Below are positions 45,501-56,857 of a DNA stretch of 64,000 bases, one piece after another. The stretch is from Stomoxys calcitrans (Eukaryota; Arthropoda; Insecta; Diptera; Muscidae): contig NC_081553.1 of NCBI RefSeq assembly GCF_963082655.1, forward strand, positions 22,517,197 to 22,581,196, given 5' to 3'. Every line of letters begins with the position of its first letter. The stretch's first letter is position 1. Position numbers and translations under genes: made by a program. Under the pieces are notes generated by a model. The model did not search any database and was not told the DNA's origin. It saw nothing but the letters and a program-made list of their open reading frames with translations.

Positions 45501-45739
45501 TATAAGAAAAATGAAAGAATTTACAATCTGAAATCAAGAATAAGAGAATTCGAAGTGGGTCAGACAGTTGTTAGAAGAAATTTTACACAAAGCTCTAATC
45601 TGAAATACTATAACGCAAAGTTGGCTCCAACAGGTATAGAAGCACAAGTTATTCGAAAGATAGGAAATGTAAATTATGAGTTGAAGGACATGGAAAGCGG
45701 AAAAGTCGGCATTTTCCATGCGAAGGATATATGGACATA

Positions 45740-45740
<1 letters not shown>
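42441..45740 (+). CDS. pol: Pol polyprotein, unit 2: protease, RT, RNase H, integrase
   Basis: Residue-for-residue the same translation as unit 1 (1071 codons from 42525 plus the frameshift extension from 42441). The protease DSG, RT YLDD, RNase H acidic residues, integrase zinc finger and D,D35E triad are all intact. It lies between the internal LTR fragment and the full 3' LTR. No full promoter-bearing LTR stands upstream of this unit, so expression would depend on the LTR fragment or read-through (inference). Confidence 0.93.

Positions 45741-45744
<4 letters not shown>

Positions 45745-45777
<33 letters not shown>
45745..45777 (+). repeat. T33 homopolymer upstream of the 3' LTR
   Basis: The same position as the T24 run of unit 1 but 9 bases longer. 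This length change accounts for the whole size difference between the units. Confidence 0.9.
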
Positions 45778-45780
<3 letters not shown>

Positions 45781-45792
45781 CAGTATATAATT

Positions 45793-47254
45793 TGTGACTT
45801 TTGATAAGCCAACGATTTAACCTTTGGGTACTTTACATATGCTTTGAAACCAAATGTGTAAGGGTGATAGTAAGATTGGTAGTAGGCCGAGAGAAAAATA
45901 AACAAAAAAAATTAGTTACGTAGGTATAGAGAAGAAAAAAAAATTTTGGGAGATGGATTGAAAAAAGAAACTTGAAGAGAAAAGACATTAATTTTTTTGT
46001 GCTACGGAAGAAAAATTTAGAAAAATTGTTTAAATATCAGAAAGAAAAGAAAATAAAAGATTGTGCCAGAAAAATAACAAAAAGCCATAACCGGACTTTC
46101 CAATAAGGATCTAAGGACCGAAAACAACATTGCATCAATTTTGCAGTCCATAAACTTGGGGTCATTTGCAATACCAGCGACCAAAGACACGTTATGGACC
46201 TATAATTCTACAGAAAGAAATTCTCTAGAGATTGGATGCAGTAAACCTTGAACTTCGAAACTCTCCTTACCAACATTTTGCTGGAGCAGCAATTCTCAAT
46301 TATATTAAAGTATTACCCGAATATACCAATTTTTCAAAATACCCGGATGCGTCAATTTTTTTTTTATATATCCGGATGTGCCAAATATTTAAAAATACAC
46401 GGATTTCAAAATCCTTATTGGCTGTTTAACCATTTTAAGCTGGAACTAACAAAGTGCCAAGAATCCAAACACTTTCCTTGCAAAAATATATTAAATTCAT
46501 TTCAATTATTATCACAGTTAGATTAAGTATTTCACGTTAAATTCAACATCTTATACCAATTTAATATGAAAATAAGAAGACCACCGTCAACAGGCCTGAT
46601 GACATCGTGGGAATTAATTTGGTAAGTCCAAAACACACTTACACATATTTCTTATTATTGTTTCTTATTCATTTGTTTTTTGTTTTTAAATTATTCCCTA
46701 TAAAATTAATAATCCATGATTTTAGTTTAATTTGCCATATCTTTACCAAACTTACCTATAAAATCAAATTTCATATATAATTACGAATTTTCATTTTACA
46801 CTCAAAACTATATTGTATTACGCCAAACAAATATTCATGATTTGTACTTTTATTTTAATTATCATTCACTTATAAATATAAACGTTTGTTGTTGATTATG
46901 AAACTTTAAGGGGTTTCATTACGTCACGAAAGGTGAAGGCAGTCTATTAGGAGGTGCATATAGGGCTGACGAGAATTGGTAAGTCAGCAGGAGGGTCGGG
47001 TAAAGAGTCCAGAGCAACAACCTCACATCTAATGTTGCTCACTAACTATTAATACCATCCGGATTCTTAAGCTCACTAGCACAAACACACACCCACACAT
47101 CACACATGACACAATAGCTACCTTACACTTTACTTTTATGTAGACGCATCCGAATTAGTCTCCAAAGGAATAGAACTGCCCCAAGACTGAGCACGGCCGG
47201 GGCCAGAAGGTAGCGTCTCCGGAGGGGATTGAGCCAGAAGGGTGGATCGTCACA
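45793..47254 (+). mobile_element. Full 3' LTR, 1462 bp
   Basis: Starts TGTGAC and ends GGATCGTCACA, giving a 6-bp inverted end (TGTGAC/GTCACA) of the usual TG...CA type, followed by the GTTC target duplication. The first 287 bp match the two fragments upstream. The remaining part appears only here and includes TATAAATA at 46871-46878, a candidate core promoter. No long ORF. LTRs of this size are known in the Osvaldo/Ulysses type of fly Gypsy elements; membership is not established here. Confidence 0.82.
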
Positions 47255-47258
47255 GTTC
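47255..47258. repeat. Target-site duplication, right (GTTC)
   Basis: Matches 36474-36477; the array resumes as GTTCGTCCATCTCTATG. Confidence 0.85.
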
Positions 47259-48510
47259 GTCCATCTCTATGCCCGTCCTTGTTGATTTCCGTTCATCCCT
47301 ATGTCCGTCTTTTCCCATGTCCATCCATTCCTAAGTCCGTCTTTCCCAATGTCAGTCCATCCCCAAATGCATTCATCCTTATGTCCATACATTCCTATGT
47401 CCGCCGGACCCTATGTCATACCTATGTCAGTCCATCTCAATGTACATCCATCCATAAGTCCGTCTATCCGCAGTTCGTTCACCCCTATGTCTGTCCTTCT
47501 GTCCAACATGTGTCCATCCATATCTACATAATTCCATCCTTATGCCCATCCATCCCTATGTCCGTATATTCCCAAGTCCACCCATTCCTATGTTCGTGCA
47601 TCCCTATGCCCTTTCATCCATACTTATGCCCGTCTATCCCAATGTCTGTCCATCCCTATGTTCACCCATTCATATGTCCGTCCATCCCAGTCCATTTCTA
47701 TGTCCGTCCATCTCTATGTCCATCCATCTCTATGCCCGTCCGTCCGTCGAAAACTTGCTACCTTTCGAAAGAACATAGCTTATCCGGAAAAAATTGCACA
47801 AATATTCCTTGTTGATTTCCGTCCATACCTATATTCCCTTGTCCATCCATCCCCTATGTCCGTCCACCCGCGTTCGTATATCCCTATTTCCGACCATCAC
47901 TATGTCCGTCCATCCCTATATCTGTACACCCAAATGTCTATTCCCATGTCCATCCATCCCCCCATGTCCGTCCACCCCTATTTTCGTATATCCCTATATC
48001 CGTCCATCCCTATGTCCGTCCATCCCTATGTCCGTCCAACGCTATATCTGTCCACCTCAATGTCCGTCTTGCACAAATATTCCTTCTTGATTTCCGTCCA
48101 TACCTATATCCGTCTATTCCCATGTCCATCCATCCCCTATGTTCGTCCACCCCTATTTTCGTATGTCCCAATGTTCGTCCACCCCTATGTGCGTCCATCC
48201 CTATGTCCGTCCATCCCTATGCCTGCCCATCCCTATATCTGTGCACCCCAATGTCCGTCTATCCCCAGTTCGTTCATCCATTTGTCCATCCATTCATATG
48301 TCTTTCCATCCCCATGTCCGTCCATTTCTATGACCGTCCACCTTTATGCCCGTCCGTCCGTCAAGAACTTGCTATCTTTCGAAAGGAAATAGCTTGACTT
48401 CCGTCCCTTTCCATCTCTATCCATGTCCTTACCTATATCCTCATATCAATGGGTCCGTTTTTTCCTATGTAAGTCTATCCCTTTGCCCGCCCATCCCTAT
48501 GTCCGTCCGT
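47255..48510. repeat. Degenerate GTCY-derived array, right part
   Basis: Continues the 35871-36477 array. It contains two copies of a family-B-like flank (CGAAAACTTGCTACCTTTCG near 47755 and AAGAACTTGCTATCTTTCG near 48363), each after GTCCGTCCGTC. This shows that the array derives from the GTCY tract of such an element and was later segmentally duplicated. Proline/serine-rich ORFs here are spurious. Confidence 0.8.
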
Positions 48511-48632
48511 CTATTGATTTCACTGAATTTTGAAACAATGAATTGTATTAAGACTTCCGACATCCGATTTTAATCCATGGCGGTGGGTTTTCAAAGATCA
48601 GCCCGGCCGAACTTAGGCCTTTATATTATTTA
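48511..48632 (-). repeat. Family A head fragment
   Basis: TGAATTTTGAAACAATGAATTG, given here as TGAATTTTGAAACAATG, leads to GGCGGTGGGTTTTCAAAG, the hairpin CAGCCCGGCCGAA and ACTTAGGCC. It probably closes the element whose tail is at ~35.8 kb. Confidence 0.65.
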
Positions 48633-50008
48633 TTTCTCATAGTCCTTCACCCTTTCTATTGGATTTTATCATTTTTACATTTTTTGGTTTAATTTGTTAT
48701 GTACCCCCAGTGGCAAAATCTATAAAACAGGGTTTTCTTTGATTTTACCATCTCGCCTTGAAGTATCTGCTTTGACACCAAAAACAAGCTCCTTTTTTTA
48801 ACGGGAGAACCAAATAAATTGATTTCAGACGCAATCATATCGTTTTTATATATTTTCAATCATCTCTTACTGCGTTTAAGTCTTCTGACATTCCCTAATC
48901 AAACGTTTGTATATTCTCATAACCTGCTGCCATAAATAATTCGATTGTTTAATTTCACAACGTGATATAGGCGTTTATTTGAAGATAAGTCAGTTAAATA
49001 AATCCTAAGGTTCTATGGCTTTGGCTCTTTAACACCCAATACGCAGAGGGTCGTTTAAGCTATTCAGCAAACCCCCGCATAATCACATGCTCACTTATAT
49101 GTATATTTGGCAGTTTTCGATTTAAGGACCTGCACAAAACGACACTTTGGTGTGTGTGTGTGTGTGAAGCAGCTCTTACCCGGTTTTCTAATTAAACGCT
49201 ACACACTCACGCACCTACATGCCAACGTAGACGCAACAAAAGCGCTTTACAAGAAAAAGCCGTTGAAATCGCTTTGATCTTAGCATACAAACAAACAGCC
49301 CTGCCATTCACGTACACACACACACACACATACAACCAAATTCACATTCGTTCGAAACAAGCAATCACACACCCCAATCCCATACTCAACCAGCTATAGG
49401 AGTACTCATATGTGCTTACGACCTCTTCGTTGTTGTTTTTGTTGTTGCTGCTCTGTCTGTGAATGCGGGCAATGGGGAATTTTCTTTGTTTGTTTGCAAA
49501 TGTCGGGCGACAATGGCAACGCTTATGGAAATCGAAAATAACAAATCAGCGTCAAACACAGGCTTCAATTGTTTCTTCACACTCGCCCGGTCGTTTGTTC
49601 GCCTCTCAAACCGCCCGCCTGCGTGCTTGTTTGCCTTTCGAACACCTTACAATTTTGCCATCTTTGGCGTAACAACAAAAGCTGCGGCAAACGAAAAAGA
49701 AAAAAATTAACAAAAACAAAAGGACATTGAACACAACATGATGATGTTGTTTAACGGCTTGGTTTTGAGTTGTTCTTGCTCAGGAGAGAGGGTTGAGGGG
49801 GTACGCAGTAGGCCACCCTCAAAGAGCCAACATATACAAACGAGTACTAATAACCATGATTTATGGCAAAATAAAAGCCAAATAAAATCGTACATGCAAA
49901 AAAAAAAAAGAAATGCAAACAAAACGTTTACGAAAATAAGTGGAGCAGTGTTGCCATATTGCTGGCAATTAAAAATGGGAATTTGCTCAAGAACATTTAG
50001 TGGTGTCC
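48633..50008. other. Single-copy-looking DNA, no gene recognised
   Basis: Has (GT)n at 49151-49166 and (CA)n near 49315-49331. ORFs at 49459-49710 and 49738-50082 (plus strand) match no family I know, and no splice pattern supports them. Confidence 0.5.
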
Positions 50009-50196
50009 TTTATCATTTAAGCTCAATCTTAAGGGACCTCCATTTAAGTGCCGACAGGCGGGCTGCAGAGCAACCACTTTAGTAGAGAAGTTTGCAAGAC
50101 TGATTACCTCAGGTAAATACCATAGAAAAGTCGCAAGCTCTAGAGGGGTATAACCACCGGTGAAAATTTTTTCTTACATTATCACCAGGAGTATCA
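50009..50196 (-). mobile_element. tRNA-related SINE fragment
   Basis: On the minus strand: AAAAAATTTTCACCGGTGG, a divergent middle, AACTTCTCTACTAAAGTGG, then GGAGGTCCCTTAAGATTG and AGCTTAA. The order is that of the 53.3-kb copy with the tRNA-like head missing. Confidence 0.5.
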
Positions 50197-51400
50197 TCCG
50201 TCTGTCCGTTCGTCTGTCTGTCTGTTCGACCGTCTGTTCGTCCGTCTGTTGAAATCACGCTACATTCTTTAAAAATAGAGTTATTGAGCTGAAACTTTGC
50301 AGGTTCAGATTCTTCTTTTGTCCAAAAGCAGGTTAAGTTCGAAGATGAGCTATATCGGACTACATCTTGATATAGCCCCCATATAGATCGATCCACCGAT
50401 TTAGGGTCTTAGGCCCATAAAATCCACATATTATTCGATTTGGTTAAATTCGGGACATAGACCGATCTCTCCATTTAAGGTTTCGAGCCCATAAAAGGCC
50501 CGTTTATTGTCCGATGTCGATGACTGTAAGTTGTGTTAGGCCCCTCGATATATTTCTGCAATATGGCGCAGATCGGTCCAGATTTGGATATAGCTGCCAT
50601 ATAGACCGATCTCTCGATTAAAGGTTTTGAGCCCATAAAAAACGCATTTATTGTCCGATTTCGCCAAAATTTAGGACAGTGAGTTGTGCCGCGTCCTTTA
50701 ACATTCGTCTTTAATTTGGCACAGATCGGTCCAGATATGGATATAGCTGCCACATAGACCGATTTATCGATATAAGGTTTTAGGCTTATAAAAAGCGCAT
50801 TTATTGTCCGATTACGCCGAAATTTGGGGCAGTGAGTTGCGTTGGGCTCTTCGAGAACTTTCTGCAGTTTGGCTCAGATCGGTTCAGATTTGGATATAGC
50901 TGCCGTATAGACCGGTCTCTTGATTTAAGGTTTTAGGCCCATAAAAGGCGCATTTATTGTCCGATTTCGCTGAAATTTCGTAAAAACAGTTTTGTAAGGC
51001 CTTTCGATATCCCTGCTTTATTCGACCTAGATCGGTCCGTATATACATATAGCTGCCTTGTAGACCGATCCTTCGATTTGAGGTCTTGGATCCATAAAAG
51101 GCGCATTTAATGACGGCTTTCGATAAAATTTGAGGCAGAGAGTTATGTGAGGCTCCCTTGACATATTTGTTTAATTCTGCCTAAATCGTTTCAGATTTAC
51201 TTTTAGCTGCCATATAGACCGATCGCTCGATGTAAGGTCTCAGGCTCATAAAATCCTCACTTATTGTCCGATTTCAATGAATTTTGGGGCAGTGCGTTAT
51301 GTTAGGCCCCTTGACATCCTTTTATTAATTTTGCCTAAGTCGGCCAGATTTGGGAATAGCACCCATACAGGCCGTTCTCCGGATTTATGGTTTTTCGCTC
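50197..51400 (-). repeat. Family A element, both ends lost
   Basis: Starts in the GTCY tract (50199-50263, with GTTCGTCTGTCTGTCTGTTC). About seven units follow; the copy fades at ~51400 before reaching a head. A SINE fragment takes the place of the tail. Confidence 0.8.
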
Positions 51401-51492
51401 ATACCTTTCTTGCTTATGTGTTAAAGAGGACTAAATGTAGATGTGAATAATGCCGCGTGAGTCCCGATTTGATCAACTAATATAAAGGATGA
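51401..51492. other. Short spacer
   Basis: About 90 bp with no assignment, before the mariner-like left end. Confidence 0.3.
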
Positions 51493-52160
51493 TTTAGGGT
51501 GATTTTTTAGCTATTGTCATTTTGACAATACTGATTTAAACAGCTCACGCTTGTTTCGTGATTTATTTCAATGTCAAGCATCTTCAGCTTGGTGAACCGT
51601 CTTAGAAAGGAACAACGCTTGCGAATTATTGAATTTTATTATCAAAATGCATGCTCTGTTAAGAAAGTTAATTCATTATGTTCCGAGACGAAGCTCAATT
51701 TTGGCTCGATGAGTACGTAAATAAGCAGAATTCTCGATTTTGGGGTGAAGATCAGCCAGATGCATTGGAAGAGCTACCAATGCATCCAGAAAAGTCACAG
51801 TTCGGTGCGGCTTATAGGCTGGTGGCATCATTGGACCCTACTTCTTCAAAGATGATGCGAATCGTAAGGTAACGGTGAATGGTGGGCTCTGCCGTGAGAT
51901 GATATCCAACATTTTTTTTTGCCCAAAATGCAAGAGCTTGACTTGCATGACATGTGGTTTCAACAAGACGGTGCCACACCCCATACAGCATGCGCCTCAA
52001 ATGGTGCATCGGCTGAGTCCAACTTTGTCATACTCTTTTCAACATTTCGGCTGGTATGTCACGAATAAAAACTTCAATATTGTCTTCCAATGCATTAATT
52101 AAAGCGGGCTTTTCTGTGTAGACATGAGCTTTGACATTGCATTGACCACCCTGTTCCATT
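51493..52160 (+). pseudogene. Deleted mariner-like (IS630-Tc1-mariner) transposase
   Basis: A left end like GGGTGATTTTTTAG precedes the coding remnants. The first (from 51592) reads EQRLRIIEFYYQNACSVKKV, an N-terminal helix-turn-helix of a mariner-type transposase. It then jumps, with a frame change at about 51672-51678, to FRDEAQFWLDEYVNKQNSRF (the first catalytic Asp region) and PMHPEK. A further frameshifted part reads DMWFQQDGATPHT, the second catalytic Asp region. Most of the DNA-binding domain and the linker are deleted, and later frameshifts and stops end the frame. No matching right terminal repeat was found. Inactive. Confidence 0.85.
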
Positions 52161-52401
52161 ATTTATTTCATTGGCAACCCTATTTCATTGCCCAAACATA
52201 TACATAGACAGGCAATGAGTGAAAGTGGGTGATTTTCACCATCAAAAAGAAAACGAGGACAAACATAACGGACGAATTTACAAAGGAATCAAAGAAGACT
52301 CTCCCCCCCCCCTCTTAATCAGTGAATAAACAAACGAAAACAATTTGACGGGCTGCCTAAAAGCCCAAAGACCATCTCATAACCACCTAACATCAACACC
52401 A

Positions 52402-52432
<31 letters not shown>

Positions 52433-53150
52433 ATTCACATCCATGCTGGCTTTGTCATCGCCATAATCCTTAACGAACCATGCGATATGTCGTCCACCTC
52501 TTTTGTTTGGAGAAATTTCCCAAATACCACAAAGTGTTGAGGGGTGTGTCAAAGTGTGGGAGACAGCAAGAGTGAGACTGAAAACGAGTACAAGGTTGAA
52601 ACCGCTCAAAAATTCAACGTATTCAACCCAAGACATTAATCAACACAAAGAGTTCAATGGCCTTGCTAGCTCGCTCACATTCTCATAGACCAAAAGAAGC
52701 CGCTAGTCCAGAGATTCGATATTTCACACATGGCAACAACACAAACAACTACAGCGAGTACCTATTTCATAGACCTTTTGCCATCTACACACTGTTGTCT
52801 TAGATGCCTTAGAGCCCTGAGTTAAAGAAGAAATTGAAGAAGGGATTCCCGTTAAGAGATAAGTACACAAATCAAACGATATCAATAGCTGGGTGATACT
52901 CGCCATCTCTACATGGGCAGAGAGAGAAAAAAAGGCTATGAATGAACGAATTTGTCCTTGCCCGTTACAAAGCTTTGTTGTCTGTGATAGGAAAATTCGT
53001 GGCGAATAGCTGCAGGCTGAAATGGGATAAATTGTATGCAGGGATTAGCATGATTTGTTTCAAAGATAAAACCAAGTATTGAACATCGAAAACAAAGGGA
53101 TGGCACAGTAGGAGTTATTTTTGAGGTTGTTTTTTTTTTTTTTGTCAAAC
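52161..53150. other. Single-copy-looking DNA, no gene recognised
   Basis: Contains a C-run near 52305-52313 and (CT)n(CA)n at ~52403-52430. A minus-strand ORF (52319-52636) has no recognisable family. Confidence 0.5.
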
Positions 53151-53298
53151 GCCACCACTGGGATACAGAGTATTATAACTTTTGCATTTTCTTTTGAAAT
53201 TCTAAGAAGGATTAGAGCTAGACCCATAGATAAGCATACCGATCGGCTTGGAAAAACTTTCTGAATTTAACTATGTCCGTCTGTCTGTCCGCAGGTCC
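53151..53298 (-). repeat. Family C tail fragment
   Basis: Ends with AAGCATACCGATCGGCTTGG and ATGTCCGTCTGTCTGTCCG, the same order as in the complete C element at 59.5 kb. The terminal TATACCCTACACC motif is decayed. Confidence 0.65.
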
Positions 53299-53464
53299 AC
53301 CTACGACGCAGAACACCTGGGTTCAAATCCCGCTGTGAATATCAGAAAAATTTTCAGCGATTGCCCTTACTAATGCTGGCTACATTTGTGACATATCTTG
53401 CTATGTTAAAACTTCTCTTCCAAGTGCTGTCGCTATGCGGCTTGCTGTTCGAACTCCACATTAA
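53299..53464 (+). mobile_element. tRNA-related SINE, 5' part
   Basis: A good tRNA-like B box GGTTCAAATCC is at 53320-53330. Then come AGAAAAATTTTCAGCG, CTAATGCTGGC and ACTTCTCTTCCAAGTGC. The body is interrupted by the family A element and resumes at 55591. Confidence 0.65.
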
Positions 53465-55590
53465 CAAGTAGAAAGGCGTTAAATTCGGCCGGGCCGAACT
53501 TTGAATACCCATCACCTCGGGTATATATGTAAACCATCTTTTATCAAAATCTGGTGAAAATTGCTTACCTTATGTCCCAAAGCAGTTATATCGAAATATG
53601 ATCCGATTTGGACCAAACACTTATAGCAATATCTAAAAATAAACCGATCAGAACCATATGCAACATGGATGTCAAAAAGCCTAACATAATTCAATGTGTC
53701 AAATTTAAGTAAAATCGGATTATAAATACGCATTTTATGGGACCAAGACTTTAAATCGAGATATCGGTCTATATGGCAGCTATATCCAAATCTGAACCGA
53801 TGTGAGTGAAATTAAAGAAGGATGTCGAAGGGCCTAACATAACTCACTGTCCCAAATTGCGGCGACATCGGACAATAAATGCGCTTTTTATGGCCCCACA
53901 GTCTAAAACCGAGAGATCGGTCTATATGGCGGCTATATCCAAATCTGGACCGATCTATGCCATAATGCAGAAGTATGTCAAGGGGCTTAACTTAACTCAC
54001 TCTCCCAAATTTCGGCGACATTGGACCTTTAGGCCTTTTATGGGCCTAAGACCCTAAATCGAAGGATCGGTCTATATGGCAGCTATAACCAAATCTGAAC
54101 CGATCTGGGCCAAATTAACGAAGGATATTTATTGGCCTAACACAACTCACAGTTCCAAATTTCAACAAAATCGGATAATAAATGTGGCTTTTATGGGCCT
54201 GAGACCCTAAATCGGAGGATCGGTCTATATGGCAGCTATATCCAAATCTTACCCAATCTGTGCGTAATTGACGAAGGATATGGAAGACCCTAACACAACT
54301 CACTGTCCGAAATTTCATCAAAATCGGGTAATAAATGCGCCTTTTATGGGCCAAAGACCCTAAATCGGAGGATCGGTCTATATGGCAGCTATATCCAAAC
54401 CTGAACCGATCTGGACCAAATTGACGAAGAATGTCGGAGGGCCTAACACAAATCACTGACCAAAATTTTAGCCCAATCGGATAATACATGTGGCTTTTTA
54501 TGGCGTAAGACCCTAAATTGAAGGATCGGTCTATATGGCAGCTATATCCAAATTTGGACCGATCTGAGCCAAAATGACGAATGATGTCGAAGGGCCTAGC
54601 ACAACTCACTGTCCAAAATTTCATCAAAATCGGGTAATAAATGCGCCTTTTATGGGCCAAAGACCTTAAATCGAAGGATCGGTCTATATGGCAGCTATAT
54701 CCAAATCTAAACCGATCTGGGCCAAATTAACGAAGGATATTTAGTGGCCTAACACAACTCACTGTCCCAAATTTCAGCAAAATCGGATAATAAATGTGGC
54801 TTTTATGGGCCTAAGACCCTAAATCGGAGGATCGGTCTATATGACAGCTATATCCAAATCTGGACCGCTCTGGGTCAAATTGACGAAGGATGTCGATGGG
54901 CCTAACACAACTTACTGTCGCAAATTTCAGCAAAATCGTTTAATAAATGTGGCTTTTATGGTCCTTGGGCCCTAAATCGAAGGATGGGTTTATATGGCAG
55001 CTATATCCAAATCTGGACCGATTTGAGCCAAATTGACGAAGGATGTCGAAGGGCCTAACACAACTCACTGTCCCTAATTTCAGCAAAATTGAATAATAAA
55101 TGTGGCTTTTATGGGCATGAGACCCTAAATCGAAGAATCGGTCTGTATGGGGGCTATATCGAGATATAGTCCGGTATAGCCCATCTTCAAACTTGAGCTG
55201 CTTATGGACAAAAAACTCTGTGCAAAGTTAGAGCTCAATATCTCTATTTTTGAAGACTGTAGAGTGATTTCAACAGACAGACTGACAGACAGACGGACAG
55301 ACAGACGGACAGACAGACGGGCAGACAGACGGACAGACAGACAGACGGACAGACAGACGGACAGACAGACGGACAGACAGACGGACAGACAGACGGACAG
55401 ACAGACGGACAGACAGACGGACAGACAGACAGACGGACAGACAGACGGACAGACATACGGACGGACATGTCTAGATCGTCTTAGATTTTTACGCTGATCA
55501 AGAATATACAGGGTTAGAAAAGGATATTTCGATGTTTTGCAAACGGAATTACACAATGAATATACCCCCATCCTTCGGTGGTGGGTATAA
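53465..55590 (+). repeat. Family A element, complete, nested in a SINE
   Basis: The head AACAAGTAGAAAGGCG, hairpin ATTCGGCCGGGCCGAAC and ATACCCATCACCTCGGG are followed by ~12 units, an expanded GTCY tract, the core, and the tail CGGTGGTGGGTATAAAA. SINE halves on both sides align to one continuous SINE, which fixes the element's boundaries near 53465 and 55590. Confidence 0.9.
55274..55467. repeat. Expanded (GTCY)n tract, 194 bp
   Basis: Regular GACAGACAGACG 12-mers on the plus strand between CAACAG and GGACATGTCTAG, i.e. at the normal tract position of family A. Confidence 0.95.
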
Positions 55591-55695
55591 AACAGGAGGC
55601 CCCTAATCATTGAGCTTAAAACTTTAATCGTACTGCACTCAATATTATGAGGGGTTACTACCCCTGTTCCTTAATGTAATGTTCAAAGGAACTTT
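55591..55695 (+). mobile_element. tRNA-related SINE, 3' part
   Basis: CAGGAGGCCCCTAATCATTG, AGCTTAAAACTTTAATCG and CCCCTGTTCCTTAATG continue the SINE that begins at 53299. Confidence 0.6.
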
Positions 55696-56857
55696 TGTAT
55701 TTCAGTATAGACCTATCTACGGATTTTGTGGTATTGGGATCACAAAAGGCTTACTTCGCCTTAATTGAGTTGAGGGTATTAAGACAGAATCATCGACATC
55801 CATGCTGATCCATATTGGACCTATAAAAGTTAAATAGTTTGTATTCCCGATTTTCCTGAAATTTACAACAAAGACTTTTATTAGACCCCTACAAATTCTT
55901 TCTGAATGAGGTGAAGATGGATCCCTCTTGTCAAACTTACCTTAAAATACCTTCCAACTTATCAATTTGACTTCATGGACTAGGAAGTCTTAATCATACG
56001 ATTTTGATGAAATTCAAAGAGCCTTTGATGCACATGCAGAGCATAGACCACAAACCAACTCCCTAATAAAACATCAACCTTAGGTTCTAAGAAAATCCAA
56101 ACTAACAATTACACATCAATTTCCCCCACTGTGCCTTTTTGTACAGCTAACACTGAGCTTATGATTTGAGTTATTTAGATGCAAGCGAGTGAACTTTTAG
56201 AAAAAGCCATTTTTTTTCTCTTCAAAGATTTGAATAATTTGCAATATGACGAATATCTTTGCCTATCCCTGCCCAAGGATAGATTACACTTTGCAAGTTC
56301 AGTTATTTCTCCTGTTGTTGTATATTTGGGTCTCTGAGTCAAAGGAATTGAGCCATGAATGAGAAAAGCGTTGTCGGTTGGCGAACAACAATTGGGGGGA
56401 AGAAAGAATCTCTTGTTTTGTATACGGGCGTGTTTGTGTCATGATTTCAATCTGATAGTTAGGCGAATTTCCATATAGACTCAAATCGATATCCTACTTG
56501 TTATCGCTGCCATTTGTTGTTGTTGTTATTGTTGTCGGTGAGTTTTGTACTGACTGCTTGTTTTGTCTTCAGCTCGTATTTTTGTTTTGGCGTTTTATTT
56601 GTAGTTATCATTTCCCCTTTTTCCTTTTTCCAAAGGTATGCCTTTGTCGTATTTCAATCGTATAGGGATACAATACAATTTCGTTACCATCAAGGGTAAC
56701 TGAGACTGAGGAGCCAAAAATATCGTGCGGCATCAGCAATTGCTAGTGGCACAACGAATGGGAAAAGATGAATTTTACTACATACCCAAATCTATTTGCA
56801 TAAGTTGGTGTAAGGGTGTGGAACGAAGAAGAAAGGCATTTCTAAGTGATATGTCTA
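55696..56857. other. Single-copy-looking DNA, no gene recognised
   Basis: AT-rich, with a (TTG)n-like stretch near 56515-56535. The first ~200 bp loosely recall family A units. No supported ORF. Confidence 0.45.

Larger units (their letters stand above)
36478..47254 (+). mobile_element. Ty3/Gypsy LTR retrotransposon insertion with two tandem gag-pol units
   Basis: A single insertion bounded by TGTGAC and GTCACA and a 4-bp target duplication. Order: 287-bp LTR fragment, gag, pol, T-run, 287-bp LTR fragment, gag, pol, T-run, full 1462-bp LTR. The unit repeat is 4653 and 4662 bp; the 9-bp difference is the length of the T-run. Domain order protease-RT-RNase H-integrase and the D,D35E integrase place it in Ty3/Gypsy. 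There is no envelope gene and no recognisable chromodomain. The identical units suggest recent duplication or an assembly effect. The missing leader and LTR parts make it probably non-autonomous. Confidence 0.92.

Noticed and set aside
36478..46079. A 287-bp complete LTR
   Set aside because: The 287-bp segment ends in CA, but the bases after the third copy do not match the left flank. Inverted ends and the GTTC duplication appear only if the LTR extends to 47254.
41088..46231. Envelope-like third ORF of the Gypsy element
   Set aside because: The pol stop is followed directly by the T-run and LTR in both units; there is no room for env.
49459..50082. Possible small genes in a (GT)n/(CA)n-rich island
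   Set aside because: No recognisable domain, no splice signals or start context beyond chance.
51493..52200. Intact mariner element
   Set aside because: The transposase has an internal deletion, frameshifts and stops, and no matching right terminal repeat was found.
52319..52636. Minus-strand ORF of 105 codons
   Set aside because: No family similarity; part of it translates (CT)n/(CA)n microsatellite sequence.
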